Of a stretch of 64,000 bases of DNA, positions 16,139 to 24,204 are shown in pieces. The notes under the pieces are model-generated. The model had not been told where the DNA came from, searched no databases, and was given only the letters and a program-made list of their open reading frames with translations. Origin of the DNA: Verrucomicrobiota bacterium (GTDB lineage Bacteria > Verrucomicrobiota > Verrucomicrobiia > Limisphaerales > Pedosphaeraceae); NCBI GenBank assembly GCA_021325145.1, contig JAJPHR010000051.1, forward strand, positions 1-64,000, in the 5' to 3' direction. The position numbers and the translations under genes are program-made. Every line of letters starts with the position of its first letter. The first letter of the stretch is position 1.

Positions 16139-16930
16139 TTAATTCTTCGTGGTGCCTTCCGCCAACAGTTCCCTGACCAGCGCCTCCGTGTGGTGTTCCA
16201 ATTCACGCGCGCCACCCACCTCGAAAAAGCGTTTGTTTTGCAAAAAAGCGAAACGGCTTGCCCGCTCGCGCCAGGGACGCAAATCTTCTGCCGTAACCAC
16301 CAGCGTAACAGGGCGTCCTTCCATGATGCCCTTCCCGGTCGAGAGTTGTTGAAGAATGTTCATCCACCAATTGAGTTCCCGCAGATCAACGCCCCCGAGC
16401 GGATTGTCCAGCAACAGCACCTCCGGCTGCAATGCCAGCGCCCGCGCCAAGCCGGCGCGCTTCTGCAGGTTGCGTCCCAGATTGATCGCCGTCACGTCGG
16501 CGCGATGCATTAGCTCGGTCAATTCCAGCAGCGCATTCACACGCTTTTCCAACTCATGCCAGTCGGCGTGCTTGTGGTAGCGGAACGGCAGGGCGATGTT
16601 TTCCCGCACGGTCAGGTTGTGAAGCAAATGCCCATCCTCGAAGACGAGTCCAATGCGCAGGCGTTCCTTCAACAGTTCGCCTTCGAAAATCGGCATCTCG
16701 AAATCGAAGAGCCGGTAGCAGCCCGCTTGCGGCGGAGTCAAACCCGCGGTCATGAACAACAAGTCGCTTTTGCCCGAGCCATGCATGCCGCCGACGGCCC
16801 AGAAGTCTCCCTTGCGGACCGTCCAGTTTACATCCTCCAGCACCAGGTCTTGCAGATCACGCAAGGAACCCACGGCAACACCGGTCATTTCGATGACCGC
16901 CGGGGCTGAATGGCTGGTTGGCTGTTCCAT
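16139..16930 (-). CDS. mlaF: MlaF-like ABC ATPase with degenerate catalytic motifs
   Basis: A 263-residue ABC nucleotide-binding subunit predicted to power the MlaE permease. Walker A is intact ('GMHGSGKS', residues 48-55). Other catalytic features deviate from the family: the Q-loop glutamine is Glu98 ('GLVFEDGHLL'), the LSGGQ signature is replaced by 'NLGRNLQKR' (150-158), the Walker B catalytic glutamate is Asn176 ('LLLDNPLGGVD'), and the H-loop histidine is missing ('VVTAED', 211-216). The overall layout and downstream helix ('AGLARALALQPEVLLL') still mark an ABC ATPase. Its ATG abuts the mlaE stop (TAAATG). It may bind ATP but hydrolyse it slowly, or pair with another subunit. Confidence 0.85.
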   Translation of the reverse strand: MEQPTSHSAPAVIEMTGVAVGSLRDLQDLVLEDVNWTVRKGDFWAVGGMHGSGKSDLLFMTAGLTPPQAGCYRLFDFEMPIFEGELLKERLRIGLVFEDGHLLHNLTVRENIALPFRYHKHADWHELEKRVNALLELTELMHRADVTAINLGRNLQKRAGLARALALQPEVLLLDNPLGGVDLRELNWWMNILQQLSTGKGIMEGRPVTLVVTAEDLRPWRERASRFAFLQNKRFFEVGGARELEHHTEALVRELLAEGTTKN

Positions 16931-17794
16931 TTAAACCGCAAGATAAAGGATGATGAACAAAGCGTCGATCAGCACACAAGCGACGACGCTTTGCGCGACG
17001 GCACGAACGGTGGCGCGCGAAATCTCATCCAACCGCAATGGTTGCGCCAGTCCGTGATAGCAGGTAATGACCGCGATCGCCACGCCGAAAAATGCCGACT
17101 TCAATGCCAGGGTCGCGAAATCCAGCCAGGTAAGGGATTGGGCGAGTTGGTTGAAGTAATCACCCGGCCGCAAGGGAACGTTCTGCAAAAAAGCCCAAAG
17201 ATAGCCGCTGACCAGCGAGCCGATGATGAAATAGACCGCGAGCGCAAAAATTCCAACGGCCATTCCGATGACCCGGGGCACCACGAGGTAATGGACAGGA
17301 TCGATGCCCAGCGCTTCGAGTGCTTCCACCTCGCCGAGCGCGCGCGCGGTTCCCAATTCGATGACATTCGCCGTGCCCGAGCGTGAAAGCACCAGCAGCG
17401 CCGTCACCAGCGGGCCCAATTCCCGCACCACCACCAGCACCATCACCGGCCCGAGGAACCGTGTCGCTCCCACTTTCGAAGCCCAGGAGACGGTTTCTCC
17501 GATGACCACGAGACCGAGAACCAGGGAAACAAACACGAACATCGGCACCAGGCGTACGCCGGATCGTGCCAACTCCTGGAACGCCAGCGGCATCGTGACC
17601 GAACGCGCCGTGCGCAATTTTCTGACCATCACTCCCATGGTTATCAAGGCGAACGCCCCGATGCCTTGAATGGTCAAAAAGAAGAGGAAGAATTTGCGCC
17701 CGATAAAATTCGTGTATGATCGCGGCAACGGCGCCTGCAGGAGGAAACTGAAACGCGATGCCGGCGCAGGTGTTCCACTCACGTGTTCTTCCAC
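16931..17794 (-). CDS. mlaE: MlaE-like ABC permease
   Basis: A 287-residue polytopic membrane protein of the MlaE/YrbE family, the transmembrane subunit of the MCE-linked lipid transporter that maintains outer-membrane asymmetry in Gram-negative bacteria. Family hallmarks are 'VRELGPLVTALLVLSRSGTA', 'EVEALEALGIDPVHYLVVPR' and the C-terminal 'SVVACVLIDALFIILYL'. It is the first gene of the operon and is followed directly by the ATPase. A perfect CGGGTT-TT-AACCCG palindrome lies just upstream at 17807-17820 and could be an operator or a terminator. The presence of this system implies an outer membrane. Confidence 0.9.
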   Translation of the reverse strand: MEEHVSGTPAPASRFSFLLQAPLPRSYTNFIGRKFFLFFLTIQGIGAFALITMGVMVRKLRTARSVTMPLAFQELARSGVRLVPMFVFVSLVLGLVVIGETVSWASKVGATRFLGPVMVLVVVRELGPLVTALLVLSRSGTANVIELGTARALGEVEALEALGIDPVHYLVVPRVIGMAVGIFALAVYFIIGSLVSGYLWAFLQNVPLRPGDYFNQLAQSLTWLDFATLALKSAFFGVAIAVITCYHGLAQPLRLDEISRATVRAVAQSVVACVLIDALFIILYLAV

Positions 17795-17948
17795 GCCGCC
17801 AAAGTACGGGTTTTAACCCGGTGGGTCAAAGGGGTTTTTCCCCATCGGTTTGCATCGCGCAACTCCCTCCTCAATAAATCATAGCCGCCGGATTTTCATC
17901 AATCGCGTGACAACTGACCCGCCTTGGCTTTAGATTAACGGTTCGTCG

Positions 17949-18482
17949 ATGAAGAACATTGTTTATTTCGATCTCGAAACCCAGAAGTCCGCCGATGAAG
18001 TCGGCGGCTGGGACAAGATCAGCGCCATGCGCATGAGCATCGGGGTCACCTTCAGCACCGCGCGGGGCGATTACCGGATTTATGGCGAGAAACAGGTGGA
18101 TGATCTCATCAAGGAACTTCAGCGCGCGGACCTCGTCGTCGGCTTCAACCATTTGCGCTTTGATTACGAGGTGCTTCACGGTTACACCCCGCTGGATTTG
18201 CGGCAGCTTCCCACGCTGGATATGATGGTCGAGTTGCAGAACACGCTGCAACACCGGCTTTCGCTCGATTCCATCGCCGTGGCCACCTTCGGTGTGGAAA
18301 AAACCGCCGAAGGCATGCAGGCCATCCAATGGTTTCGCGAGGGGAGGCTTTTGGAGATTGCCGAGTATTGCTGCTACGACGTGAAACTCACCAAACTTGT
18401 CCACGAACACGGCGTCGCGCACAAACAGGTCCATTACCTGAACAAGTTCGGCAAGAAGCTTACTGTCCCGGTGAAGTGGTGA
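17949..18482 (+). CDS. RNase H-like 3'-5' exonuclease domain protein
   Basis: A 177-residue stand-alone domain of the DEDD/RNase H-like superfamily, similar to the YprB exonuclease-like domain. The Exo I motif is 'YFDLETQ', Exo II is 'VVGFNHLRFDYEVL', and Exo III is 'EYCCYDVKLT' with the Tyr-x3-Asp form. Together these give the four acidic metal ligands for two-metal nucleotide excision. No polymerase or helicase domain is attached. It could act on RNA or DNA ends; the substrate is unknown. The opposite-strand frame over this region is an antisense shadow. Confidence 0.82.
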   Translation: MKNIVYFDLETQKSADEVGGWDKISAMRMSIGVTFSTARGDYRIYGEKQVDDLIKELQRADLVVGFNHLRFDYEVLHGYTPLDLRQLPTLDMMVELQNTLQHRLSLDSIAVATFGVEKTAEGMQAIQWFREGRLLEIAEYCCYDVKLTKLVHEHGVAHKQVHYLNKFGKKLTVPVKW

Positions 18483-18528
18483 GGATATCAAGTGTCAACC
18501 ACAACCCGGGTCTCGTTTACAGCATACA

Positions 18529-18702
18529 GGAGTGCGCCCATCCCGGGCGCAGCAACCCACTAGCGACGTTGCGCACTCGAATTAATCCTTAACGGTGCAA
18601 TTGTTCTGGGGAACATACGCACGCCGCGTGTTCCGATTGGCCCCTCGCCGGTTGAATCCTTGCACTTTTACACGATGCTGCGTCCGCGGACGGGCGCACT
18701 CC
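18529..18702. repeat. 11-bp inverted repeat flanking an intergenic segment
   Basis: GGAGTGCGCCC (18529-18539) and its complement GGGCGCACTCC (18692-18702) bracket a 152-base stretch with no gene, right next to the transposase remnant. It may be the ends of a small mobile or palindromic element. Confidence 0.4.
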
Positions 18703-18704
18703 GC

Positions 18705-19028
18705 TTAAAAACGCGCCTGCGCCACACTACTCCGCCCTGGACCGGAACGAATCGCGACCTGCATTAATCGTGGCCGGCCTGAGCGAGGCCGGTCCTTGAG
18801 GCTGGCGACATCGCGCGACTCCTGATAACGCCGCACGAGGTAATAAACCGACCGAAGACTCAGCCCGGTGGTTTGCGCGGCGGCGGCGAAGCATTGGCCC
18901 CTCGCCACCAGCAGAACCGCCTGGACGCGCCGAAAGAGCCTCGCTTCGGCCACTTCGGTCAGGGCAAGAGAGAGGCATTGGCGGTCGCGTTCGTCAAACT
19001 CAACTCCATTACGCAAAAAGGTGTTCAT
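18705..19028 (-). pseudogene. IS630-type transposase remnant, N-terminal HTH only
   Basis: About 107 codons remain. Residues 10-85 match the helix-turn-helix N-terminal half of IS630/Tc1-mariner transposases: 'TEVAEARLFRRVQAVLLVAR', 'AAAAQTTGLSLRSVYYLVRR' and 'SLKDRPRSGRPR'. After that linker the sequence loses similarity and stops; the DDE catalytic domain is absent. It is therefore a decayed fragment and could encode at most a DNA-binding domain. The nearby 11-bp inverted repeat may be related debris. Confidence 0.6.
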
Positions 19029-19083
19029 ATATTTCACCTCAAAAGAGCCCAAAGTAATTCAGCCCTCGGGCATTTCACGGCGC

Positions 19084-19368
19084 TTACTTCGACTGCGGGC
19101 TTATCTTCTCACCTGCGCCGGTCGAAGCTGCCATGGCCGCGGCATTGGTAGCGAAGCGCTCCACTTGCATTGTCCTTTTTTCGGCTGCAATCGACTGGCC
19201 AAACCTCCGGTTTAGTTCCGAAATCTCAGTGTAATTCAACTCGATTCCCGGCAGGCTGGGGATTTGCTCCCACACCGACTCGGGAAACTTCTCAGGTTCA
19301 GTCAGCAGGGGAGTCACCGCGCCGGTGACCATCAAGGACATCATGGTGACAAGGGTGATCGCTTTCAT
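19084..19368 (-). CDS. small exported protein, unknown function
   Basis: A 94-residue protein with an N-terminal signal-peptide-like segment ('MKAITLVTMMSLMVTGAVTP') and a hydrophilic mature part ('IPSLPGIELNYTEISELNRR', then Ala/Thr/Glu-rich). I do not recognise a family. The ATG at 19368 is used because it opens the hydrophobic segment; 18 more upstream codons are open. It lies between the transposase remnant and the bactofilin-RDD gene, 69 bases downstream of the latter's stop and on the same strand. It might be the last gene of that operon. Confidence 0.45.
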   Translation of the reverse strand: MKAITLVTMMSLMVTGAVTPLLTEPEKFPESVWEQIPSLPGIELNYTEISELNRRFGQSIAAEKRTMQVERFATNAAAMAASTGAGEKISPQSK

Positions 19369-19437
19369 AATGGCAATAATATAGTTTAATTGAGTGTAAT
19401 GAGCTTGGTCAGAATGTTCCAATTCGATGGGCTACTC

Positions 19438-21042
19438 TTAAATCAACGACATCCCGTGAGGCACCTTAACAAGGATTGTGCCGGCGATTTTGTCATGCCA
19501 GGACCGTTTCTCGCGGCTTAGCCCCGCCCAAAGGAAGCCCAACCCGAGCACGGCGGCGGAGAGGACCGAAGCCAGGGCGCGGATGAGCGCGACGGCAAAA
19601 TCCAGCGGCTGGCCATCCACGCGTACTATTTTGATGCCCGTGACGATGCCGCCCACAGTCGTGCCCTTCCAAGTCCATAGCACGACGTGGTAAGCCAGCC
19701 ACAGCAACAGGAATGGCAGCGGACCCGCATGGCCAAGCGGATTGTGCAGCAGCGCCATGGGTGCGAGAAACACGACGAAATCAAGACCGACCGCGCAGAG
19801 CCGGATCCAAAAGCCGGCGCGCGGCCAAAGGGTAGGATCAAGCGCGGTTGCGGGCGCGACAGTAGTCGGCGAGCTGCCGGGATCGGCCGGCGCTGAGGCC
19901 GTGCCGGCGAAAGCAGCGGGTTGGTACGGCGCGGGAGTTGGGGGCTGGGTTTTGGCCCGCTCATCACGGAATTTTTGAATAATGGTCATGGCAACCGCGC
20001 CGAGCCCGAAGAGGCCGGTGAAACCCCAAGTGACAAACCCAAGGATGGGCACCGTGTAAAGCAGGTAGAAAATGGCGGTGCCGAGAAGCAGGGCAAACGC
20101 GGGGGCTCGAAGGAAGTCCAGGTGGGCCTGCCGCCCAAGTTGTTGGCCGACGTAGCGATAGATCGTGACTTTGCCGAAGAGAAATGCCACCACGAGCGCC
20201 GCGAGCAAAAACGGCACGACAACAATTCCGATCATGGAGATGATCAACAAGAACGTGAGCAGGCCGACCAGCAATTTCATAAGAATGCCGGCAAAAAGCG
20301 AACCGATGGGCTGACGCTCGACGGTATCCACACAGGCCTGTAGCGGGCGCGGAAACAGGACGAGCAGGAGGAGATTGATGAGCAGGAACAGGCCGGCCAC
20401 GACCCAGGCCCACTTCACGAATGGCAGGGGACGCCCGAGCAGCAGGCCGTCGGTGATCCACTCCGTCACGCCGCCCAGGCCGGGAATTCTGCCGGGATCT
20501 ATTACCGTCGGGGTACGGTGTATCTTTGCCCCGGGAGCACGCTGCAGGTGTCCGCCCACTACAACTATCTCGCCGTCAACCTCCGCCTGGGGACCAAGTT
20601 CAACCGAACCCAGGACGACGACCAAGTCGTGTTTGACGGTTCCGTTGATTTTTGCGTCCCCGCAAATGGTGACCGAATCATGGGTTTGAACACCATCGAT
20701 CTTCGTCGTTCCTTTCAGAACCACAGCATCGCCATGATTCGTCACTCCTGCATCGACGACAAAATCGGAGAAAATAACCGGATGGTTCTCATGCCGGTTG
20801 CTGCGCCAGTCTTGGTCTGGTTCCGCTTGGTCCGGAGCTTCCGGGGGCGCGGGAAGGGCGGGAAGGGCGGGTGCAGCGGCGTTGGTGACGTCATTGGTGG
20901 CTTCAGGGGTGACCGGTGCGGGCGGTTCCTGGCGGGCAAAAGCGGACGCGCAGAGCGCGAGCGCAAGCATGGCGGCGAGCAGACCGCCACCGCGAGTGTG
21001 GAGTTTCAAACGGGCGTAGTTCTGGTTGAGTGGATTTTGCAT
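19438..21042 (-). CDS. bactofilin-like beta-repeat protein fused to membrane and RDD domains
   Basis: A 534-residue envelope protein in four parts. Residues 18-37 are a signal or anchor helix, followed by a Pro/Ala-rich linker. Residues about 90-185 are a polymer-forming (bactofilin-type) beta repeat ('VVLKGTTKIDGVQTHDSVTI', 'GDAKINGTVKHDLVVVLGSV'). Residues about 205-350 hold several membrane helices, and residues about 405-530 an RDD domain ('AGFWIRLCAVGLDFVVFLAP', 'TVGGIVTGIKIVRVDGQPL', 'RSWHDKIAGTILV'). RDD proteins are membrane proteins sometimes linked to ion exchange. It follows the anti-sigma gene with a one-base gap, so sigma, anti-sigma and this protein form one operon. Confidence 0.78.
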   Translation of the reverse strand: MQNPLNQNYARLKLHTRGGGLLAAMLALALCASAFARQEPPAPVTPEATNDVTNAAAPALPALPAPPEAPDQAEPDQDWRSNRHENHPVIFSDFVVDAGVTNHGDAVVLKGTTKIDGVQTHDSVTICGDAKINGTVKHDLVVVLGSVELGPQAEVDGEIVVVGGHLQRAPGAKIHRTPTVIDPGRIPGLGGVTEWITDGLLLGRPLPFVKWAWVVAGLFLLINLLLLVLFPRPLQACVDTVERQPIGSLFAGILMKLLVGLLTFLLIISMIGIVVVPFLLAALVVAFLFGKVTIYRYVGQQLGRQAHLDFLRAPAFALLLGTAIFYLLYTVPILGFVTWGFTGLFGLGAVAMTIIQKFRDERAKTQPPTPAPYQPAAFAGTASAPADPGSSPTTVAPATALDPTLWPRAGFWIRLCAVGLDFVVFLAPMALLHNPLGHAGPLPFLLLWLAYHVVLWTWKGTTVGGIVTGIKIVRVDGQPLDFAVALIRALASVLSAAVLGLGFLWAGLSREKRSWHDKIAGTILVKVPHGMSLI

Positions 21043-21043
21043 T

Positions 21044-21511
21044 TTAGAGGCTGGGATTTCTCCCCGTGGCGAGCCGGTAACACAAAGTGCCCAGGCCGAC
21101 GGTGGCGAGGTAAAGCGCGGCGATGATGGAAACGCCGGCCACTATATACTCCGTTTTAATTGAGCTGACCACGAGCTGGAGGGCGCTCATCAGTGTGGCA
21201 ACCAGCGTCCAAACCGGTTTGAGGAAGGACAAGTTGCCGGTCATCTGGCCGGTCAAGTTACCCGTGGTGGCAGAAACAGCATCGCTGAAATACCAGGCGG
21301 TTCCCAATACCGCCGCGAGCAATACGAAAGAGAGTATTTGCATTCCGCGCGGCCATTCGAGCCAGGGACTGCGCCACCAGACTTTTGCGTTTTGGGCGGC
21401 AATTCTTCGCATCACGTCCGGGATGAGATTTTCCGGCGCTCGCAACTCGGGAAGCGCGCGCAGGCGCTCACCGATCAATCGTTCGAGGTTTTTGTCAGGT
21501 TCCTGGTTCAT
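21044..21511 (-). CDS. putative membrane anti-sigma factor
   Basis: A 155-residue protein with a cytosolic N-terminal helix region ('LERLIGERLRALPELRAPEN' and 'LIPDVMRRIAAQ') and two membrane helices ('MQILSFVLLAAVLGTAWYF' and 'TEYIVAGVSIIAALYLATVG'). The start ATG at 21511 overlaps the stop of the ECF sigma gene as ATGA, the usual arrangement of a sigma/anti-sigma pair. No HxxxCxxC zinc-binding anti-sigma motif is visible, so the sigma contact must be of another type. The assignment rests mainly on gene order and topology. Confidence 0.65.
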   Translation of the reverse strand: MNQEPDKNLERLIGERLRALPELRAPENLIPDVMRRIAAQNAKVWWRSPWLEWPRGMQILSFVLLAAVLGTAWYFSDAVSATTGNLTGQMTGNLSFLKPVWTLVATLMSALQLVVSSIKTEYIVAGVSIIAALYLATVGLGTLCYRLATGRNPSL

Positions 21512-22110
21512 AGCACGCATCCCATCAACTTCCGTCCCGTCTGGGGCGGGGGCGGCGGCGGAAACGCCGGGACGACGTCGCCTTGGGGAGTAAGTTTCAA
21601 TTTTTGTCGCAAGGCTTCGCGGCCGCGATGAATGTCGGTCTTCACTTTGCCGAGCGAGACGCCAAGCTGCCGGGCGATGTCTTCGTAGCTCATTTCTTCG
21701 AAATGATAGAGCACCAACGGCACGCGCTGGGTGGCCGGGAGTTTTTGCAACGCGGCTTCGAGTGCCTGCTGCTGCTGCGCGTCGTCGGAGGGCAGCCCGG
21801 CGGGTTCCGGGGCCGGAAGCGTTTCGGAAAAGTCCTCGGATTCTTCGCCTGCGAACATTTCCGAGAAGAACCGCCAGCGCGAGCGGTAGCGGGACAGATG
21901 GTTGAGGCAGAGGTTGGTGGTGACGGCGCGCAACCACCCGCTGCGCCGGACGTTGGTTGACAATTCGGCGAAGCGCTCGAATGCCCGGAGGAAAACCTCC
22001 TGCGAGATGTCCGCCGCGTCCGCCTCATTGCCGAGCAGGCGCAAGGCAGTGGAAAAAACCATGTTTTGATGGTTCCGCATAAATTCTTCAAATTCGCCGG
22101 AATTCGTCAT
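21508..22110 (-). CDS. ECF RNA polymerase sigma factor
   Basis: A 200-residue RpoE-like sigma factor. Region 2 spans about residues 8-75 ('LRLLGNEADAADISQEVFLR', 'GWLRAVTTNLCLNHLSRYR'), and region 4 about residues 115-170 ('LPATQRVPLVLYHFEEMSYE', 'DIARQLGVSLGKVKTDIHRG'). The tail is Pro-rich ('PAFPPPPPPQTGRK'). It heads a three-gene operon with a four-base overlap to the anti-sigma gene. Upstream, GAAAC (complement of 22170-22174) and CGTC (complement of 22147-22150) resemble an ECF-type promoter and could mark autoregulation, but the spacing (19 bases) is long. Confidence 0.92.
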   Translation of the reverse strand: MTNSGEFEEFMRNHQNMVFSTALRLLGNEADAADISQEVFLRAFERFAELSTNVRRSGWLRAVTTNLCLNHLSRYRSRWRFFSEMFAGEESEDFSETLPAPEPAGLPSDDAQQQQALEAALQKLPATQRVPLVLYHFEEMSYEDIARQLGVSLGKVKTDIHRGREALRQKLKLTPQGDVVPAFPPPPPPQTGRKLMGCVL

Positions 22111-22199
22111 TCGCTGAGCTGACCAATCTCAGACTCATCTTACTGAGACGACACGGGAGCGACAGAAAAGTTTCAGCTATTTGGAGGGCGGAGGCGAAG

Positions 22200-22330
22200 C
22201 GCCAAAGTCCAAGCACCAAGCTGCAGATAAGCTCCAAACATCAAGCGCCCAAAATCGAGCGGCGCAATAATCGTTTGGTCCTTGGAATTTGGTGTTTTCT
22301 GGAGCTTGGATCTTGATTTTTGGTGTTTCC
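22200..22330. repeat. CCAAGC/TTGG-rich imperfect palindrome (dispersed repeat)
   Basis: The left arm carries GTCCAAGCACCAAGCT and GCTCCAAACATCAAGC, and the right arm TTGGAATTTGGTGTTTTCTG and GAGCTTGGATCTTGATTTTT, which are partly complementary. It belongs to the same family as 1688-1806 and occupies most of the 272-base gap between the sigma factor and the inositol oxygenase gene. I see no gene there. Confidence 0.7.
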
Positions 22331-22382
22331 GCTGCCAGCGGTGGTGCCCAGAAGGATCGTACAGCCTACTCGGCAGCGGCGG

Positions 22383-23267
22383 TCACCACTTCAAAACGGG
22401 CGGGAAATATTCGTTGATGAGATCGTCGTAGAAGGGACGCAACTCTTTGAGGTTCGGGCGTTGGGCGCTCTTGGTGTAGAGGTCGTAGGGATTGAAGGCC
22501 TGGACCCACTTGAGCATCTCCCGATCCTGATCATTCAACAGATAGCTGTATTCGCCTTCGCGATGCCACGGATAAAAGGAATGGTAGCGGACCATGTAGA
22601 GCGCTTCCTTGGGCAGATAATCCTTCACCACGTGATATAGATATTCGTCGTGACCCCAGGAGAGTTGGACATTGTCCAAACCGCAATGCTCCCCGTAAAC
22701 CCCGAGCCGGCTGGTGAAACGCGGATTTTGGCTGTCCGGGTTGTCGGCAAAAAAGTTGGGAAACACGATCTTGTCCGAATACGCCGCGCCGACGGGGAAG
22801 GTGTCGCCGACGACAGCCCATTGCGGTTCACCGAAGAGGCAAAGAATCTTGCCCAGATCATGAATGAAACCGGTGAGGATGAACCAACGCGGGTGGCCGT
22901 CCTTGCGAATCTGCTCCGCGGTTTGCAACAGGTGTTCCAGTTGCGAGAGGTCCGTGTCCGGATCGCTGTCATCGACGAGCGTGTTGAGGAATTCGAGGGC
23001 TTCCCACATGCCCATCTGGCGGCGGCTCAAGCTGAGGAATTCGCGCCGCTTTTGCTGGACGAAATCGAAGGTCTGATGGCGGTGGTTGAGGCGGTAAAAC
23101 TCGCGGACGCTGGGGCGGGCGGTCTTCTCGTAATCGCGGAACTGCTCCTTCTTCTTCCCGGGATTCGGACCCACGAGACCGGGTTCGGGATAGCGTTCCT
23201 TGAGGAAATCCTCCCACTCCTCGAGGCTCTCCAAAGGTGCGTTTGTCGGATTGTGTGCGGTCGCCAT
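22383..23267 (-). CDS. myo-inositol oxygenase
   Basis: A 294-residue enzyme of the MIOX family, which uses a diiron centre and O2 to convert myo-inositol to D-glucuronate in the cytosol. It has the HD-like metal-binding layout: '[16 protein letters not shown]', '[18 protein letters not shown]', '[19 protein letters not shown]' (His-Asp iron ligands), '[11 protein letters not shown]' (second His-Asp), and '[11 protein letters not shown]' (inositol pocket and ligand His). The length matches animal and plant enzymes (about 285). MIOX is uncommon in bacteria and is reported mostly from a few phyla. No uronate catabolism genes are adjacent. Confidence 0.92.
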   Translation of the reverse strand: MATAHNPTNAPLESLEEWEDFLKERYPEPGLVGPNPGKKKEQFRDYEKTARPSVREFYRLNHRHQTFDFVQQKRREFLSLSRRQMGMWEALEFLNTLVDDSDPDTDLSQLEHLLQTAEQIRKDGHPRWFILTGFIHDLGKILCLFGEPQWAVVGDTFPVGAAYSDKIVFPNFFADNPDSQNPRFTSRLGVYGEHCGLDNVQLSWGHDEYLYHVVKDYLPKEALYMVRYHSFYPWHREGEYSYLLNDQDREMLKWVQAFNPYDLYTKSAQRPNLKELRPFYDDLINEYFPPVLKW

Positions 23268-23445
23268 ATCGTTCTGAGTCGGTTCGTTAAAAGCTATAAA
23301 TGACTGAATGGACTATCGTTCGGCGAGGGGATTGACGCAAGGGAAATTGGGAGCGCAAAATGAATGAGAACCACAGAGGCACAAAGGCATAAAGAGGGGA
23401 AAGGGCGCTGCCCGCCAAGGCAAGGCGTGGTTCATTCCCACGCTT

Positions 23446-24195
23446 TCAACTGCAGTTTTCGCGATTTCCGGAGCGGGAAGGGCGCGCGTCCCGAATGAAC
23501 ACCGCGCAACCAGGATAAAACATGCGCGCGTCCTGGAGGGATTCGAGGGCGTGCAGGGGAAAGAACCAGCCAGCCGCCATGAATTGCTCCGCGGCGACCT
23601 GCTTCAGGTATTCATGCCAGCGCACCACAGCCCCACGGATGGCGGGCAGATACTGCTCCGACCAGGATTTGTGCCGGCGATACTGCAAGGTGACAAAAGC
23701 CACCCCAAGCGCCCTTTCGTGCGGCCGCAAGGCGAGGCTTTCAGTGGCTTCGCAAGCGTCCGTCAGGGCTGCGTCGATGCGGCTCATGCCTTTGGCGATC
23801 GGCTCGTTGAGCGGAAGTCCGATCCGCTTTGCTCCACAGAAATAGTCGGTTTCCTTCAATCGGAAATAAAGATCGCACCGGACGGTTTGACCAGCTCCGT
23901 TGGCGGATGCGCCGGCGCTGTCGGCCTCGATTCTTCGCGCGCGGTAATCCTCGACGGCAATCCCGGAAGCCTGCCAGGCGGCGGAGGTGAAAACCGCGAG
24001 GGCGGGCCTTTTGCCACCCGCCCAGTGAGCGTTGCGATATTGCCGGATGTCCGCGTATTTGACCGTCATCCAATGCCAGTTGGCGAGCAGGCCCCAGAGT
24101 GGATTGGATTCGGCACCGGGAATAATGTGCTTCAAAACCTCTTTTTCGCTCGGGGGCGGCTCGGAGGCGCTGATAAGGTCAATGGCTGCCGACAT
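23446..24195 (-). CDS. uncharacterised protein behind a palindromic promoter
   Basis: A 249-residue soluble protein with many Trp and Arg residues. I do not recognise the family. Residues about 105-125 read 'VRCDLYFRLKETDYFCGAKR', spaced like the acidic-x(n)-xxK core of PD-(D/E)xK nucleases, but the acidic residue before Ala-Lys is Gly, so this is only a hint. The gene has a very good extended -10 promoter (TGTTATAAT) overlapping a palindrome (24205-24219), which suggests tight regulation. It is divergent from the GH5-GT2 gene and is not in an obvious operon. Confidence 0.6.
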   Translation of the reverse strand: MSAAIDLISASEPPPSEKEVLKHIIPGAESNPLWGLLANWHWMTVKYADIRQYRNAHWAGGKRPALAVFTSAAWQASGIAVEDYRARRIEADSAGASANGAGQTVRCDLYFRLKETDYFCGAKRIGLPLNEPIAKGMSRIDAALTDACEATESLALRPHERALGVAFVTLQYRRHKSWSEQYLPAIRGAVVRWHEYLKQVAAEQFMAAGWFFPLHALESLQDARMFYPGCAVFIRDARPSRSGNRENCS

Positions 24196-24204
24196 GGGGG
24201 AAAC

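Noticed and set aside
17871..18491. 206-codon minus-strand frame over the exonuclease gene
   Set aside because: Antisense of a plus-strand gene that carries all three exonuclease motifs.
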